64,000 nt of DNA from Terasakiella sp033100395 (GTDB taxonomy: Bacteria; Pseudomonadota; Alphaproteobacteria; Rhodospirillales; Terasakiellaceae): positions 1 through 64,000 of the forward strand of contig NZ_JAWLVJ010000014.1 of the NCBI RefSeq assembly GCF_033100395.1, written 5' to 3'. Position 1 is the stretch's first letter; each line of letters opens with the position of its first letter. The position numbers were made by a program, and so were the translations under genes. Under the pieces are notes generated by a model. The model was not told where the DNA came from and did not search any database. It worked only from the letters and a program-made list of their open reading frames with translations. This document shows positions 34,128 through 43,078 of the stretch, piece after piece.

Positions 34128-34811
34128 ATGAAGACTTTATACAAAGCAGGGATGGTTTCCGGCCTCGCGCTTTTGGCTACGTTTGCAACTTCTTCCATCA
34201 AAGATGCACATGCATGCGGCCCGGATGCCTATATGGGAACAATCTGCATCACAGCAGCAACATTTTGCCCACGACAATATATGGAACTTACAGGGCAACT
34301 TGTAAGCATCAATGAATATTCAGCAGTATTCGCCATTACAGGTGATACATATGGGGGTGATGCCAGAACAACCTTCGGATTGCCAGACGGACGTGGCCGT
34401 GAACTTGTACATAGAGGTCAAGGTCCAGGTTTGGACATGATTTTACGCGGTGAATATACAGGTTTCGAACTTGCCCAAATACCATCCGTGTATTTCCCAA
34501 GCCATACACACAATATCGATTTTTCACAAGCTGCACTTTCAGCTTCTATTGTTGCAAACAGCGCCCCCGCTTCAGAAACAACCCCAGAATCAAACTTTTT
34601 TGCAGATACAACGGCAGCACCAACATACAGCAGCAGCGCCAATAAATATATGGCGGCAGGTTCTGTAACAGCGACGGCTTCTGCTGGTTCAGGAACAATT
34701 AGTGTAACGGGCACCACACCAACATCACAAACAGCTGCGACAGCTATTGGCCCACAACTTGGCCTTAAATACTGTGTCGCAATGGATGGCCTGTTCCCAC
34801 CACGTACATAG
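34128..34811 (+). CDS. secreted tail-collar (microcystin-dependent-protein-like) protein, paralog 1
   Basis: 227 residues. ATG at 34128 is chosen for the AGGTGA site and because it opens directly with a signal sequence (MKTLYKAGMVSGLALLATFA, cleavage near AHA). The phage tail-collar domain (PF07484 type) follows: GTICITAATFCP, LTGQLVSINEYSAVFAITGD, YGGDARTTFGLPDGRGRE. The middle (about 120-205) is Ser/Thr/Ala-rich and variable; the end is GLKYCVAMDGLFPPRT. Four cysteines are shared with the two following paralogs. Exported by Sec; function unknown. Such proteins are widespread outside phages. Confidence 0.85.
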   Translation: MKTLYKAGMVSGLALLATFATSSIKDAHACGPDAYMGTICITAATFCPRQYMELTGQLVSINEYSAVFAITGDTYGGDARTTFGLPDGRGRELVHRGQGPGLDMILRGEYTGFELAQIPSVYFPSHTHNIDFSQAALSASIVANSAPASETTPESNFFADTTAAPTYSSSANKYMAAGSVTATASAGSGTISVTGTTPTSQTAATAIGPQLGLKYCVAMDGLFPPRT

Positions 34812-34916
34812 CAAACGTTCCATCCAAACCAGGGCGGACGATGACATTGTTAAAACAATACGCTGGTCATCCACTTTTTCAATCCGCCTAAAAAAGAATT
34901 TTGGAGTATCAAATTT

Positions 34917-35600
34917 ATGCGCAATATCAAAACAACACTCACAGCGATTGGTTTGGGGGCAGCTATGCTGACGACCATGAGCACTGAATCAGAAGCGGGC
35001 TGCAGCGAAACAATCTACACAGGTACCGTTTGCTTTATGGCAGCAGATTTCTGCCCACGCGGCTTCATCAAGGCAGAAGGACAAATTATACCCATTTCCA
35101 GTCAAAGTGCGTTATACGCCCTTTTGGGCACCAATTTTGGTGGCAACGGCTCCAGTACCATGGGGATCCCCGAACTGCGAGGACGTGCACCTGTTGGTTA
35201 CGGGCTAGGTATCAGTATGCAAACAACGATTACCATGGGCTTGCAACGTGGCGTACAAATGGCAAGCATTGGTGCAAATCAACTCGCCCCTCATTCTCAC
35301 AGCTATAACCTGGATGGACTAACCGTTACTGGAAAAATCAAAGTTTCAGATGCAACAGGAACCTTGGGAACGCCACAAGGCAACTATCTAGCCGGATCTT
35401 CCGTGGGTGCCTCCCCACAATACAAAAAGACAGGGACAACTGTTCCAATGGGATCAACGGTATTGGGGAGCATTGACGCATCCGACATCACAGGCACCAC
35501 CATTACAGGTGCCGGCCAGCCATACCCCAACCAGGGCCCTCGTCTTGGCTTGACAGCCTGTATCGCGGATAGCACGAACCTGTTCCCGCCACGCACATAA
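34917..35600 (+). CDS. secreted tail-collar protein, paralog 2
   Basis: 227 residues with a signal sequence (TTLTAIGLGAAMLTTMS, cleavage near SEAG). Collar domain: GTVCFMAADFCPRGFIKAEG, ISSQSALYALLGTNFGGNGS, MGIPELRGRAPVGYG. The C terminus GLTACIADSTNLFPPRT carries the fourth conserved Cys and the PPRT ending. The middle region differs almost completely from paralogs 1 and 3. It lies 105 bases after paralog 1, likely in one transcript. Confidence 0.85.
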   Translation: MRNIKTTLTAIGLGAAMLTTMSTESEAGCSETIYTGTVCFMAADFCPRGFIKAEGQIIPISSQSALYALLGTNFGGNGSSTMGIPELRGRAPVGYGLGISMQTTITMGLQRGVQMASIGANQLAPHSHSYNLDGLTVTGKIKVSDATGTLGTPQGNYLAGSSVGASPQYKKTGTTVPMGSTVLGSIDASDITGTTITGAGQPYPNQGPRLGLTACIADSTNLFPPRT

Positions 35601-35637
35601 CAGCAGTCAATACAAATAGACGCATTAATTAAATGAC

Positions 35638-35655
35638 ATATGGCATACGCCATAT
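35638..35655 (+). promoter_or_regulatory. short hairpin/palindrome between collar genes 2 and 3
   Basis: ATATGGC, four-base loop ATAC, GCCATAT: a perfect 7-base stem ending 13 bases before the start of paralog 3, directly in front of the CAGGAG ribosome binding site. It could be an operator or an RNA structure adjusting translation of the third gene. Confidence 0.4.
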
Positions 35656-35668
35656 ACAGGAGAAAACA

Positions 35669-36376
35669 ATGAAATCTTCTTTAAAACTATTCATGGGTGG
35701 CTTGGCTGTTGCTTCAGGGTTAACACTGTTTAACAGCACAGAAGCACATGCGACATGTGACGCGCAGCCTTACATGAGCACAATTTGCTGGACAATGGCC
35801 TATTATTGCCCCAAAGGCTATGCAGAGGCAAATGGACAGATCCTTGCCATCAATAATTTCCAGGCACTTTACTCTCTGTTAGGCACCAGTTTTGGCGGTG
35901 ACGGTCGCACAACATTTGGATTACCTGATCTGCGTGGCCGTGCAGCAATCGGTACAGGACAAGGTCCCGGTCTAAGCATGATTCGACGTGGGCAACAAGT
36001 CGGTAAGGAAGAGCATATGCTGACCGAAGCCAACATGCCAGCGCACAGCCATACCATGTCTGCCGGTTCCATCACTATTGAAGGTACAGTCACAGGTGTA
36101 ACTGATACCGGGGATACGGCAAGCCCAGTTGATGCTTTTGCAGCAGCACGTCCAGGAAGTGGCTTCCCCGCCAAACGTAAACCCTATTATAATGAAGGAC
36201 CAGGCAATACGACGCTGGCAAGTGATGCGGTTGCATTAGTCGCCAGCCCAAGTGCTATTGCAACTGACCCGGCATTAGCACCTTCTGGTCAACAGCAAGC
36301 ATTACCACTTCGCGCCCCACAAGTTGGCGTACTCGCATGCATCGCAACAGAAGGTATCTACCCTCCACGTTCCTAA
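35669..36376 (+). CDS. secreted tail-collar protein, paralog 3
   Basis: 235 residues. ATG at 35669 follows CAGGAG with good spacing and opens a signal sequence (LFMGGLAVASGLTLF, cleavage near AHA). Collar domain: STICWTMAYYCPKGYAEANG, INNFQALYSLLGTSFGGDGR, FGLPDLRGRAAIGTGQGPGL. It is the closest of the three to the canonical phage/microcystin-dependent form. End: GVLACIATEGIYPPRS. Four cysteines match paralogs 1 and 2. Followed by a strong terminator, so the trio forms a unit. Confidence 0.87.
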   Translation: MKSSLKLFMGGLAVASGLTLFNSTEAHATCDAQPYMSTICWTMAYYCPKGYAEANGQILAINNFQALYSLLGTSFGGDGRTTFGLPDLRGRAAIGTGQGPGLSMIRRGQQVGKEEHMLTEANMPAHSHTMSAGSITIEGTVTGVTDTGDTASPVDAFAAARPGSGFPAKRKPYYNEGPGNTTLASDAVALVASPSAIATDPALAPSGQQQALPLRAPQVGVLACIATEGIYPPRS

Positions 36377-36397
36377 ATGCATCGTGCTATACTCTCT

Positions 36398-36431
36398 AAA
36401 AAGCCATGTGATGAAAATTGCATGGCTTTTT
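36398..36431 (+). terminator. intrinsic terminator after the collar genes
   Basis: AAAAAGCCATG (36398-36408) pairs perfectly with CATGGCTTTTT (36421-36431) around a 12-base loop, followed by a T run. It closes the collar-gene unit and separates it from the signalling region. Confidence 0.9.
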
Positions 36432-36494
36432 TCGTTTTACCCGCAATAGATTAACGCTATAAAACCAAGAAACACACCAACTTGGGGCGCTCGT

Positions 36495-37292
36495 TTGATT
36501 TATTCACAAAAAAAACTGTTTCAGGATAAGGAACCGCGCATTCCACCGGGCTGGCCCTATGCACAAGACCAGCTGGACAAGCTCGTCACCTCCACCGTAC
36601 AGACCCAATGCTTTGGCAAGAATGACCTTTCAGGCCAGACCTTTGATGTGGACATCCGCTTTCTGAATCAAGATCATTTTGACCAGTTGATCACCCTGCA
36701 TAAAAAAGTCGTCGCCCATCTGCCCAAACGCGAAATCTTCCGCTCAGACGAAGATGTCTTTTTCCAGGCCCATATGGACCGTCGCGGGAAAACTGTCGGG
36801 GCTTTTATTGGCGATCAATTAATCGGCTATGCCGTTGTCTCTTTCCCGAAAAACGATCCCGACAACCTAGGGAAATTTATGAATTTGCAGGGCGAAGACC
36901 ACTTACGCGTCGCTCATTTCGATGGGGCCAGTGTGAACCCCGATTATCGCGGAAGCCAGCTTCATCGCCTGATGAACAAGGTGCGCGGTACTTATGCTTT
37001 TCATGCTGGATATCATCATATGTTCGGCACGGTTTCCCCATTAAACCCCTACAGCCTGATGAACCATCTGTCTGCAGGATTTGAGGTTGTAGACTTCACC
37101 AAACGCTATGGCGGGATGGATCGATTGATTATCTATCGCAATGGGCTTACAAAGGAAGAACGGGTTTATAAACAGTTTCATATGGTGAATTTGGATGACC
37201 GCCAACGCATCAAAACTGATCTGCAAAACGGATATATCGGGACAGAGGTTATAAAAGATGATCATGCCTATCACCTCTGTCTGGGGAAATAA
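36495..37292 (+). CDS. GNAT-family N-acetyltransferase
   Basis: 265 residues with a TTG start at 36495 preceded by GGGG at 36484-36487. The GNAT fold occupies about 50-215: TVGAFIGDQLIGYAVVSFP (strands 2-4) and the acetyl-CoA motif A region VAHFDGASVNPDYRGSQLHR, where Q/R-x-x-G-x-G/A is replaced by DYRGSQ. Substrate unknown. The stop is one base before the next gene's start, so it is coupled to the binding-protein gene and the sensors that follow. Confidence 0.75.
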   Translation: MIYSQKKLFQDKEPRIPPGWPYAQDQLDKLVTSTVQTQCFGKNDLSGQTFDVDIRFLNQDHFDQLITLHKKVVAHLPKREIFRSDEDVFFQAHMDRRGKTVGAFIGDQLIGYAVVSFPKNDPDNLGKFMNLQGEDHLRVAHFDGASVNPDYRGSQLHRLMNKVRGTYAFHAGYHHMFGTVSPLNPYSLMNHLSAGFEVVDFTKRYGGMDRLIIYRNGLTKEERVYKQFHMVNLDDRQRIKTDLQNGYIGTEVIKDDHAYHLCLGK

Positions 37293-37293
37293 G

Positions 37294-38289
37294 ATGATCC
37301 GCCCTGCTGCGTTCTTCTGTGCTGCCCTATGCACCCTGCCCGCTTTGGCCGATGACAAACCTTTTGATATTTTTATGGTGCAATGGCGCGGGGATACCCA
37401 AACGGACGTGGGCTTTAAAAACTTCTTTGAAAGTAGCCGCATCCCAGCCAATTTTACCGTGCGCAACCCGGCCCAGGATAAAGCCGCCTTCCCCAAAATC
37501 ATTGCCGAAATCAAGGCGCAAAAACCCGACCTCGTCTACACTTGGAGCATGGCGAGTGCGCGTGGCATTGATGGACAGTTAACAGAGGATAATCTTGAAA
37601 ACTATATTCAGGATATCCCTATCGTGAACTGTATGGTTTCGGACCCGGTGGTGGCGGGTATTGCAACGGACTGGGGCAAGACAAACCGCAATTTCACGGG
37701 CGTCTCCCACGTCCCGTCCATTGAGGCCCAGCTAAAGGCGATGAAGCGCTATCAAGACGTAAAAAAGCTTTCCATCGTCTATAACACCCAACAATCCAGT
37801 TCCAATAATGCCGCACTTGAACTGGCAGAGCTTGCAAAATCTGGTGGGATAGACGTGCAGCTTCTCCCCCTCAGTTTGAATGAGGAAGGCAAAACAGATC
37901 CTGCGGACATTGCTGTGCAGGTGGAAAAAGCGTCCCAATTCAAACCGGATTTCCTCTATATCGGGCCGGATAGTTTCCTTTATGTCAACCGTGACCCTCT
38001 GTTTAACGCGGTCAATAAACATAAGCTTGCGACCTTCACGCCGTCAGATGTGTTTCTGGTTAAAGGCGATGCGCTTTTCGGGCTGGTTGGCAGTTACTAT
38101 GTGGCGGGCCAATATTGCGGCTACAAAGCGGCACAAATCCTGACACAGGATAAAGCGCCGGGCGACATCCCCTTTGATCGCCTGCGCAACTTTTCCACCA
38201 AGGTCAATATGTCTGCGGCCCATCACCTGAAACTTTACCCGCCTATGGATATGCTCGCCATTACAGAGGTTATTAAAACGGAAAAATGA
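37294..38289 (+). CDS. ABC-type periplasmic binding protein (ABC_sub_bind family), no transporter partner
   Basis: 331 residues. The ATG at 37294 opens a signal sequence (MIRPAAFFCAALCTLPALA) and follows GGGGA; the frame is open further upstream but inside the GNAT gene. The mature part matches the PF04392 fold: FMVQWRGDTQTDVG, PDLVYTWSMASARG, NFTGVSHVPSIEAQLKAMK and SIVYNTQQSSSNNAALEL. Members bind amino acids or nucleosides. With no permease or ATPase nearby and three membrane sensors directly downstream, it may present its ligand to a receptor. It overlaps the next gene in ATGATG. Confidence 0.82.
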   Translation: MIRPAAFFCAALCTLPALADDKPFDIFMVQWRGDTQTDVGFKNFFESSRIPANFTVRNPAQDKAAFPKIIAEIKAQKPDLVYTWSMASARGIDGQLTEDNLENYIQDIPIVNCMVSDPVVAGIATDWGKTNRNFTGVSHVPSIEAQLKAMKRYQDVKKLSIVYNTQQSSSNNAALELAELAKSGGIDVQLLPLSLNEEGKTDPADIAVQVEKASQFKPDFLYIGPDSFLYVNRDPLFNAVNKHKLATFTPSDVFLVKGDALFGLVGSYYVAGQYCGYKAAQILTQDKAPGDIPFDRLRNFSTKVNMSAAHHLKLYPPMDMLAITEVIKTEK

Positions 38290-39032
38290 TGCGCTATGGT
38301 ATGAGCACACTGATCATTACGGGTCTTTTATTCATCGCTGCCATTGCGTTGGGCTTAAGCATCTTTATCAGCCTGCATAAATTTTCCGACGCTTATAAAT
38401 CAGCCGTGGATGATCGTTTCTATTTCGCCATGGGTGAAACGGCCAAAAACCTGGAAGCCGAAATGCAGCTGGGCCAGACCATTGATAAATTGACATCCGC
38501 TCAGAAATCCATTGATGCGCTGAAAACCATTGATACGGATGTGATCTCGGTTGAAATTTTCGATGATAAAGGCCGCACGATCTACAGCACGGACAACAGC
38601 TTCCTGTTCGGCTTTATCCCGGATACGTGGGAACAGGCCTGGAAGAACACAGCGACCAAACAATGGCTGGTGCGCGGGGATGAGGCCAATGCGTTGGGAC
38701 TGAATCTTAAGAACTCCCTTGATCAATCGGTCGGCAGCCTGGTGGTGCTTTATTCGTCCCAGATTGAAAAACGCGCTTTTGCCACCATCAAGGACAAACT
38801 GTTGAACGCTGCCCTTTGGATTAGTGCGATCTGTGCAATGGTTCTAAGCCTTGTGATCTATCTTTTGAGCCAACCATTAAAGCAACATCTGCTGGCTTTT
38901 GAAAATGGGATCAAGGCAGAAGACAGCACCGAAGCACTAACCAAAGATTTTCAAACGGCGCGGCTGAGTGCTGAAAAGCAACTGAACGATCTGGAAACAG
39001 AACTTCATAAAATTGATGAGGGTGAGACATGA
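38286..39032 (+). CDS. two-TM membrane sensor-like protein without output domain
   Basis: 248 residues: TM helix at about 7-30, periplasmic domain about 31-170 with a Cache-like end (VISVEIFDDKGRTIYSTD), TM helix at about 174-194, and a short cytoplasmic helix rich in charged residues (about 200-248). No kinase, cyclase or methyl-accepting domain is present. It may be a regulatory partner of the binding protein upstream and the MFS fusion downstream, with which it overlaps by four bases at both ends. Confidence 0.7.
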   Translation: MMRYGMSTLIITGLLFIAAIALGLSIFISLHKFSDAYKSAVDDRFYFAMGETAKNLEAEMQLGQTIDKLTSAQKSIDALKTIDTDVISVEIFDDKGRTIYSTDNSFLFGFIPDTWEQAWKNTATKQWLVRGDEANALGLNLKNSLDQSVGSLVVLYSSQIEKRAFATIKDKLLNAALWISAICAMVLSLVIYLLSQPLKQHLLAFENGIKAEDSTEALTKDFQTARLSAEKQLNDLETELHKIDEGET

Positions 39033-41035
39033 TCCGATCCGGCCACGCCCGCAGTTTTATGAAACGGCTATTTATCGCAAGCCTTCTTCTGCTTACCCTT
39101 TTTCTAAGCGGCTTTTCCTATTTTGCCCTGAGCGAATTTGAAAAATCCTTCGCCCCCGAAGTGCAGAAGAAAGCCACCCTTATCGGGCAAAAGATATCTA
39201 CTGATCTATCTCAGGCCCTTGGATATGGTATCCCCTTGTCCGATCTTCGCGGAATGGACACATATCTGAACCGCTTCGTTACAGATAATCAGGATATCGA
39301 AGCCATTGAAATCCTGACCGCCGATGGCGGTTTGCTTTATCAATCTGATCAACTGAAATCAGATAATATGCCAACCGTTAACCTGCCTATTAAACACAAC
39401 GCACAGACACTGGCGCAAATCCATATCCATGCAGCACCGGATTATCTCAATAATCTACTGCTGGATATGAGCTATGATCAGATCACCACACTTTTGATCT
39501 GCCTGCTGGTGGCCTTTGAACTGCTGAGCTTCTTTGTCTATGGTCGCATCATCGGCCCGCTGGCCCTGTTTGAAAAGCTGATTGAAAATGCAAAGGTTGG
39601 CGATTTCCAGCGCACCATCCATTGTCGTACAACCAAGGAACTGGCGCGCATTGAAAGCCTGCTCAATACTGTTCTTTATCAGATATCGGAAAAGAAACGC
39701 GATATTTTTGATACGGCCTATGAAATCCGCTCCTCGCAGATTTCACAGAAAGTGATTAAACGGATCGACCACCTGCTAGACACGAATAAACAACGTCTGA
39801 AGACAGGCGAACCCTATGCTTTCAAGGATATGGGCGATGAAAATATCCGCCTGATCCGCTTCCCGCTCTTCCTGTTTATGTTTGCAGAAGAACTGTCACG
39901 CCCATTCCTGCCCATGCTGGCACAGCAATATCAGCAGGTGGCCTGGCTGGCAGATCAGCAAAAGATTGCTTCCGCCCTGCCCATTGCCATCTTCATGGCG
40001 GTAATTGTGATTGTGTCCCTGATCAGTGGTCATTGGGTGGAACGTTGGGGCGGTAAAAAGCTATTTCTATTCGGCATCATCCCTGCGCTTGCAGGTTATA
40101 TCGGTGTCTATTTTGCACAAGACTACATCCAGTTCCTATCTGCGCGTGCTTTAAGCGCCTTTGGTTACGCCATCGTTTTTGTGGCAGCCCAAGGATATGT
40201 CGCCAATTCCTCAACGCCTGAAAACCGCGCAGCCAACATGGCGGTCTTTGTTGGTGGGGTGCTGGTTGCGGGCATTTGTGGTCCGGCCATTGGCGGGATA
40301 TTGGCAGCCCAAATCGGCTATCAGCTGACCTTTGTGATTTCCGCTGTCTTTGTGATTGCCGCCATGATCATGCTGATCGGTTTCCTCGGTGAAGACAGTA
40401 TGGAGAAATACCAGAGCCAAACCAGCAAACGAAACGATGTCTCTTTCGCCATTTTCCAAACAGGGGATTTCACCACCCTGTCTTTTTTCTGTGCCGTGCC
40501 TGCCAAGATTATCCTGACCGGGATCATCTATCTTCTGACCCCGCTTTACCTGATTGAACAGGACGCCAGCGAAGCGACCATCGGGCGGGTCATTATGATT
40601 TATGGGGTGTTGGTGATCTTCATCATGCCAAAACTATCCAGTTATGCCGATAAAAAGAATATGCATGCCCAGATGGTCATCCTAGGTGGACTGATCGCCG
40701 GATGCGGCGGTTTGATTTTCTTCTTCGTAAATGGTCTCTGGGCCATGGTTGCCACCGTCTGCCTGATCGGGATTGGTCAGGCGCTCAGCATGCCGACACA
40801 GTTGGCAGAGGTGCAACATATCTTTGCAAAAGACACCTCTAAATTCAGCATCGCAAGCGGGCTGGGTATCTTCCGCAGCGTGGAACGGATCGGCAGTGTG
40901 GCAGGGCCCCTTCTAGCGGGTAGCCTCGCCATCAAATTCGGGATTGAAACCGCCATTGCCCTGATCGGGTTGATCGGCTTTGTCGGTGTGTCGTTTTACG
41001 GGCTGTTAAGCCTGATGAAAAAAGGAAGGGGCTGA
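39029..41035 (+). CDS. MFS transporter with N-terminal periplasmic sensor domain
   Basis: 668 residues. TM helix at about 12-32, periplasmic Cache-like domain about 33-150 (IEAIEILTADGGLLYQSDQ), TM helix about 152-172, a helical linker to about 270, then a 12-TM major facilitator domain (about 275-665) with motif A SGHWVERWGGKKLFLFG between helices 2 and 3. The sensor half resembles that of the neighbouring SpoIIE-type protein. Fusion of a ligand sensor to an MFS carrier is rare. Substrate unknown; it could export the signal sensed or act as a transceptor. Confidence 0.8.
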   Translation: MIRSGHARSFMKRLFIASLLLLTLFLSGFSYFALSEFEKSFAPEVQKKATLIGQKISTDLSQALGYGIPLSDLRGMDTYLNRFVTDNQDIEAIEILTADGGLLYQSDQLKSDNMPTVNLPIKHNAQTLAQIHIHAAPDYLNNLLLDMSYDQITTLLICLLVAFELLSFFVYGRIIGPLALFEKLIENAKVGDFQRTIHCRTTKELARIESLLNTVLYQISEKKRDIFDTAYEIRSSQISQKVIKRIDHLLDTNKQRLKTGEPYAFKDMGDENIRLIRFPLFLFMFAEELSRPFLPMLAQQYQQVAWLADQQKIASALPIAIFMAVIVIVSLISGHWVERWGGKKLFLFGIIPALAGYIGVYFAQDYIQFLSARALSAFGYAIVFVAAQGYVANSSTPENRAANMAVFVGGVLVAGICGPAIGGILAAQIGYQLTFVISAVFVIAAMIMLIGFLGEDSMEKYQSQTSKRNDVSFAIFQTGDFTTLSFFCAVPAKIILTGIIYLLTPLYLIEQDASEATIGRVIMIYGVLVIFIMPKLSSYADKKNMHAQMVILGGLIAGCGGLIFFFVNGLWAMVATVCLIGIGQALSMPTQLAEVQHIFAKDTSKFSIASGLGIFRSVERIGSVAGPLLAGSLAIKFGIETAIALIGLIGFVGVSFYGLLSLMKKGRG

Positions 41036-41038
41036 TCC

Positions 41039-43078
41039 ATGTTATTGCGCAACAAGCTTAGCCTCATCACCCTGATCTTCTTCCTGATTGCGATCTCAGG
41101 TCTTGTCTTTGCCTTTAATTACAGCACGGCCTTGCAGCAAAAGAACTTTGGTGCCAATGCCTCGCTATCCCAAAGTAGCCTGTGGCGAAAAGTGGTGGAT
41201 GGTAAAATTGCCCAGCTAGAGGAAGTCGTCAACGACCTTCTGCAAAGCCATAACTTAAATATTGCAGATGATGACCAACTGAATGCAACGCTCCAACAGC
41301 TAAACCAACAGGGCAACCTGCCGCGCTTTGAACTTTATAAAAACGACGGCAATCTGTTTTATTCCTCCGAAAAAAGCTATTACCCCGCCATCACCATCAG
41401 TGCTTTGGAAATTCAGAAGATTGCAAACGGACAGGCGACACCACCTGCCGGGCTGATCATTGATTCCGAACGTAACACATTGATCATCACAAGCCATAAG
41501 CTGGACAACGCAGTTCTGGTTTTGGCAGAAGATGTCAACGATGCGCTTTTGGAACTCACCTCCTTGACTAAATCAGAAAGCTATCTGATCAATCGACGCG
41601 GGCGTCTCTTAATCGGCACCAATGAAGTTCACTGGAAGACCTTATCTGATCAGGTCGATCTGGATGTAACCAACCCATTTCAGACGCTGGAACAAAAAGA
41701 TCAGTATTATTCCGCCACCTTGTCTGATGTGACAGGCGCAATCCATCCCATTGGCTATATCATCGGCATTAAGGAAATCACCGAAATTCATCAGCAGTTT
41801 ATCCAATTGCAGTGGCTGACATACATTTCCATCGCCATCTTTATCCTGATTGCAGCCACCGCCATGTGGGCTTATTTGCGCCAATCCTTCCACCCGTTAA
41901 GTGAAGCCATCAACATTCTGGCGGCCCTGTCTGAGGGCACCTACAGCCAGCATATGAATGTGGGTACAGGCAAGGATGAGGTCTCCCAAATTGGGCGCGC
42001 CATCATCAAGTTTAAAAGCTATCTTCTACGTCTGGACCGGATGAAACGGGCAAGGGATAAACGCGGTCATCGTCAATCCGTCATTATCCGGCGCGAGATG
42101 TCGCAACTGGCTGAAACACTGGATGCGCAATCCCAGACAGAGGTCATGAAAGACCTGGCAGAAATCGAAGAGCGACTGCAAACAGCCAAGGGTGAAAATG
42201 AGGATACAACAGGCAGTGACCTCGCCGCCATGGGCCTGACCCTAAAGCGCCTGCGTGAACGCATTCAGGATCAGCACGGCAAGCTGATGGATACGATTGA
42301 AGAGCTAGAAGAAGCCCTGAAATCCAAAACCGCCTATCTTGCGCTGCAGCAGGAACTGGCCATCGGTGCACGCGTTCAACTCGCCATGTTGCCCGATGAT
42401 TTGCCGGAAACCGATTATGTCCATATCTCCGGTCGCATGCAGGCGGCCAAGGAAGTCGGTGGGGATTTCTATGATTTCTTCTATCTGGATGAAAATCGCC
42501 TCGCCATCGTAATCGCCGATGTGTCCGGTAAAGGGGTTCCGGCCTCCCTGTTCATGGCGATTACAAGGTCCATCCTCAGATCAACCGCCAGCATGATTGC
42601 CAAACCATCAGACTGTATCGCAGCGCTGAATGATGAGCTGTGTGGCAACAATAAAGAAGAGCTGTTCGTCACCCTTCTCTATGGCATTCTGGATTTGCGC
42701 GATCACAGCTTCACCTATACCAACGCTGGGCACAATCCGGCTTATCATTTATCAGATACCCTCGCCCCAATGGATTTAACGGGCGATGTGGCTTTGGGTG
42801 TGATGGATGAACTTGAATATAGCCAACATCAAATCCAACTGTCAGAAAATGATGCCATGTTCTTCTATACCGACGGCATCACTGAAGCCATGAACCCCGC
42901 CAATGAAGAATTCGGCACACCTGCTATGGAAGCTGTTCTGGCGAAAAACCTGAACGCCAATGTCCATGACCTGCAAGATGAAATGGTGAAAGCTGTTGAC
43001 GGATTTGCAGATAGCGCGCCGCAAGCCGATGACATCACCTGTGTGGCGGTTAGATTAAAAGCGAAGAAATCGAGTTAA
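41039..43078 (+). CDS. membrane sensor with SpoIIE/PP2C-type phosphatase output
   Basis: 679 residues: TM about 7-27, periplasmic sensor about 28-255 (dCache-like), TM about 256-278, HAMP about 280-335, coiled coil to about 435, and a SpoIIE phosphatase domain about 455-675. The metal-binding segments GGDFYDFF, IADVSGKGVPASLFMA and FYTDGITEAMN are intact. It would dephosphorylate a STAS-domain protein; one is encoded convergently with overlapping stops, and an RsbW-like kinase follows. This is the input arm of a partner switch. Confidence 0.9.
   Translation: MLLRNKLSLITLIFFLIAISGLVFAFNYSTALQQKNFGANASLSQSSLWRKVVDGKIAQLEEVVNDLLQSHNLNIADDDQLNATLQQLNQQGNLPRFELYKNDGNLFYSSEKSYYPAITISALEIQKIANGQATPPAGLIIDSERNTLIITSHKLDNAVLVLAEDVNDALLELTSLTKSESYLINRRGRLLIGTNEVHWKTLSDQVDLDVTNPFQTLEQKDQYYSATLSDVTGAIHPIGYIIGIKEITEIHQQFIQLQWLTYISIAIFILIAATAMWAYLRQSFHPLSEAINILAALSEGTYSQHMNVGTGKDEVSQIGRAIIKFKSYLLRLDRMKRARDKRGHRQSVIIRREMSQLAETLDAQSQTEVMKDLAEIEERLQTAKGENEDTTGSDLAAMGLTLKRLRERIQDQHGKLMDTIEELEEALKSKTAYLALQQELAIGARVQLAMLPDDLPETDYVHISGRMQAAKEVGGDFYDFFYLDENRLAIVIADVSGKGVPASLFMAITRSILRSTASMIAKPSDCIAALNDELCGNNKEELFVTLLYGILDLRDHSFTYTNAGHNPAYHLSDTLAPMDLTGDVALGVMDELEYSQHQIQLSENDAMFFYTDGITEAMNPANEEFGTPAMEAVLAKNLNANVHDLQDEMVKAVDGFADSAPQADDITCVAVRLKAKKSS

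Noticed and set aside
34128..36376. Tail-collar domains suggesting a prophage or a diversity-generating retroelement
   Set aside because: No capsid, terminase, integrase or reverse transcriptase gene is nearby, and each protein has its own Sec signal. Free-standing collar proteins are common in bacteria.
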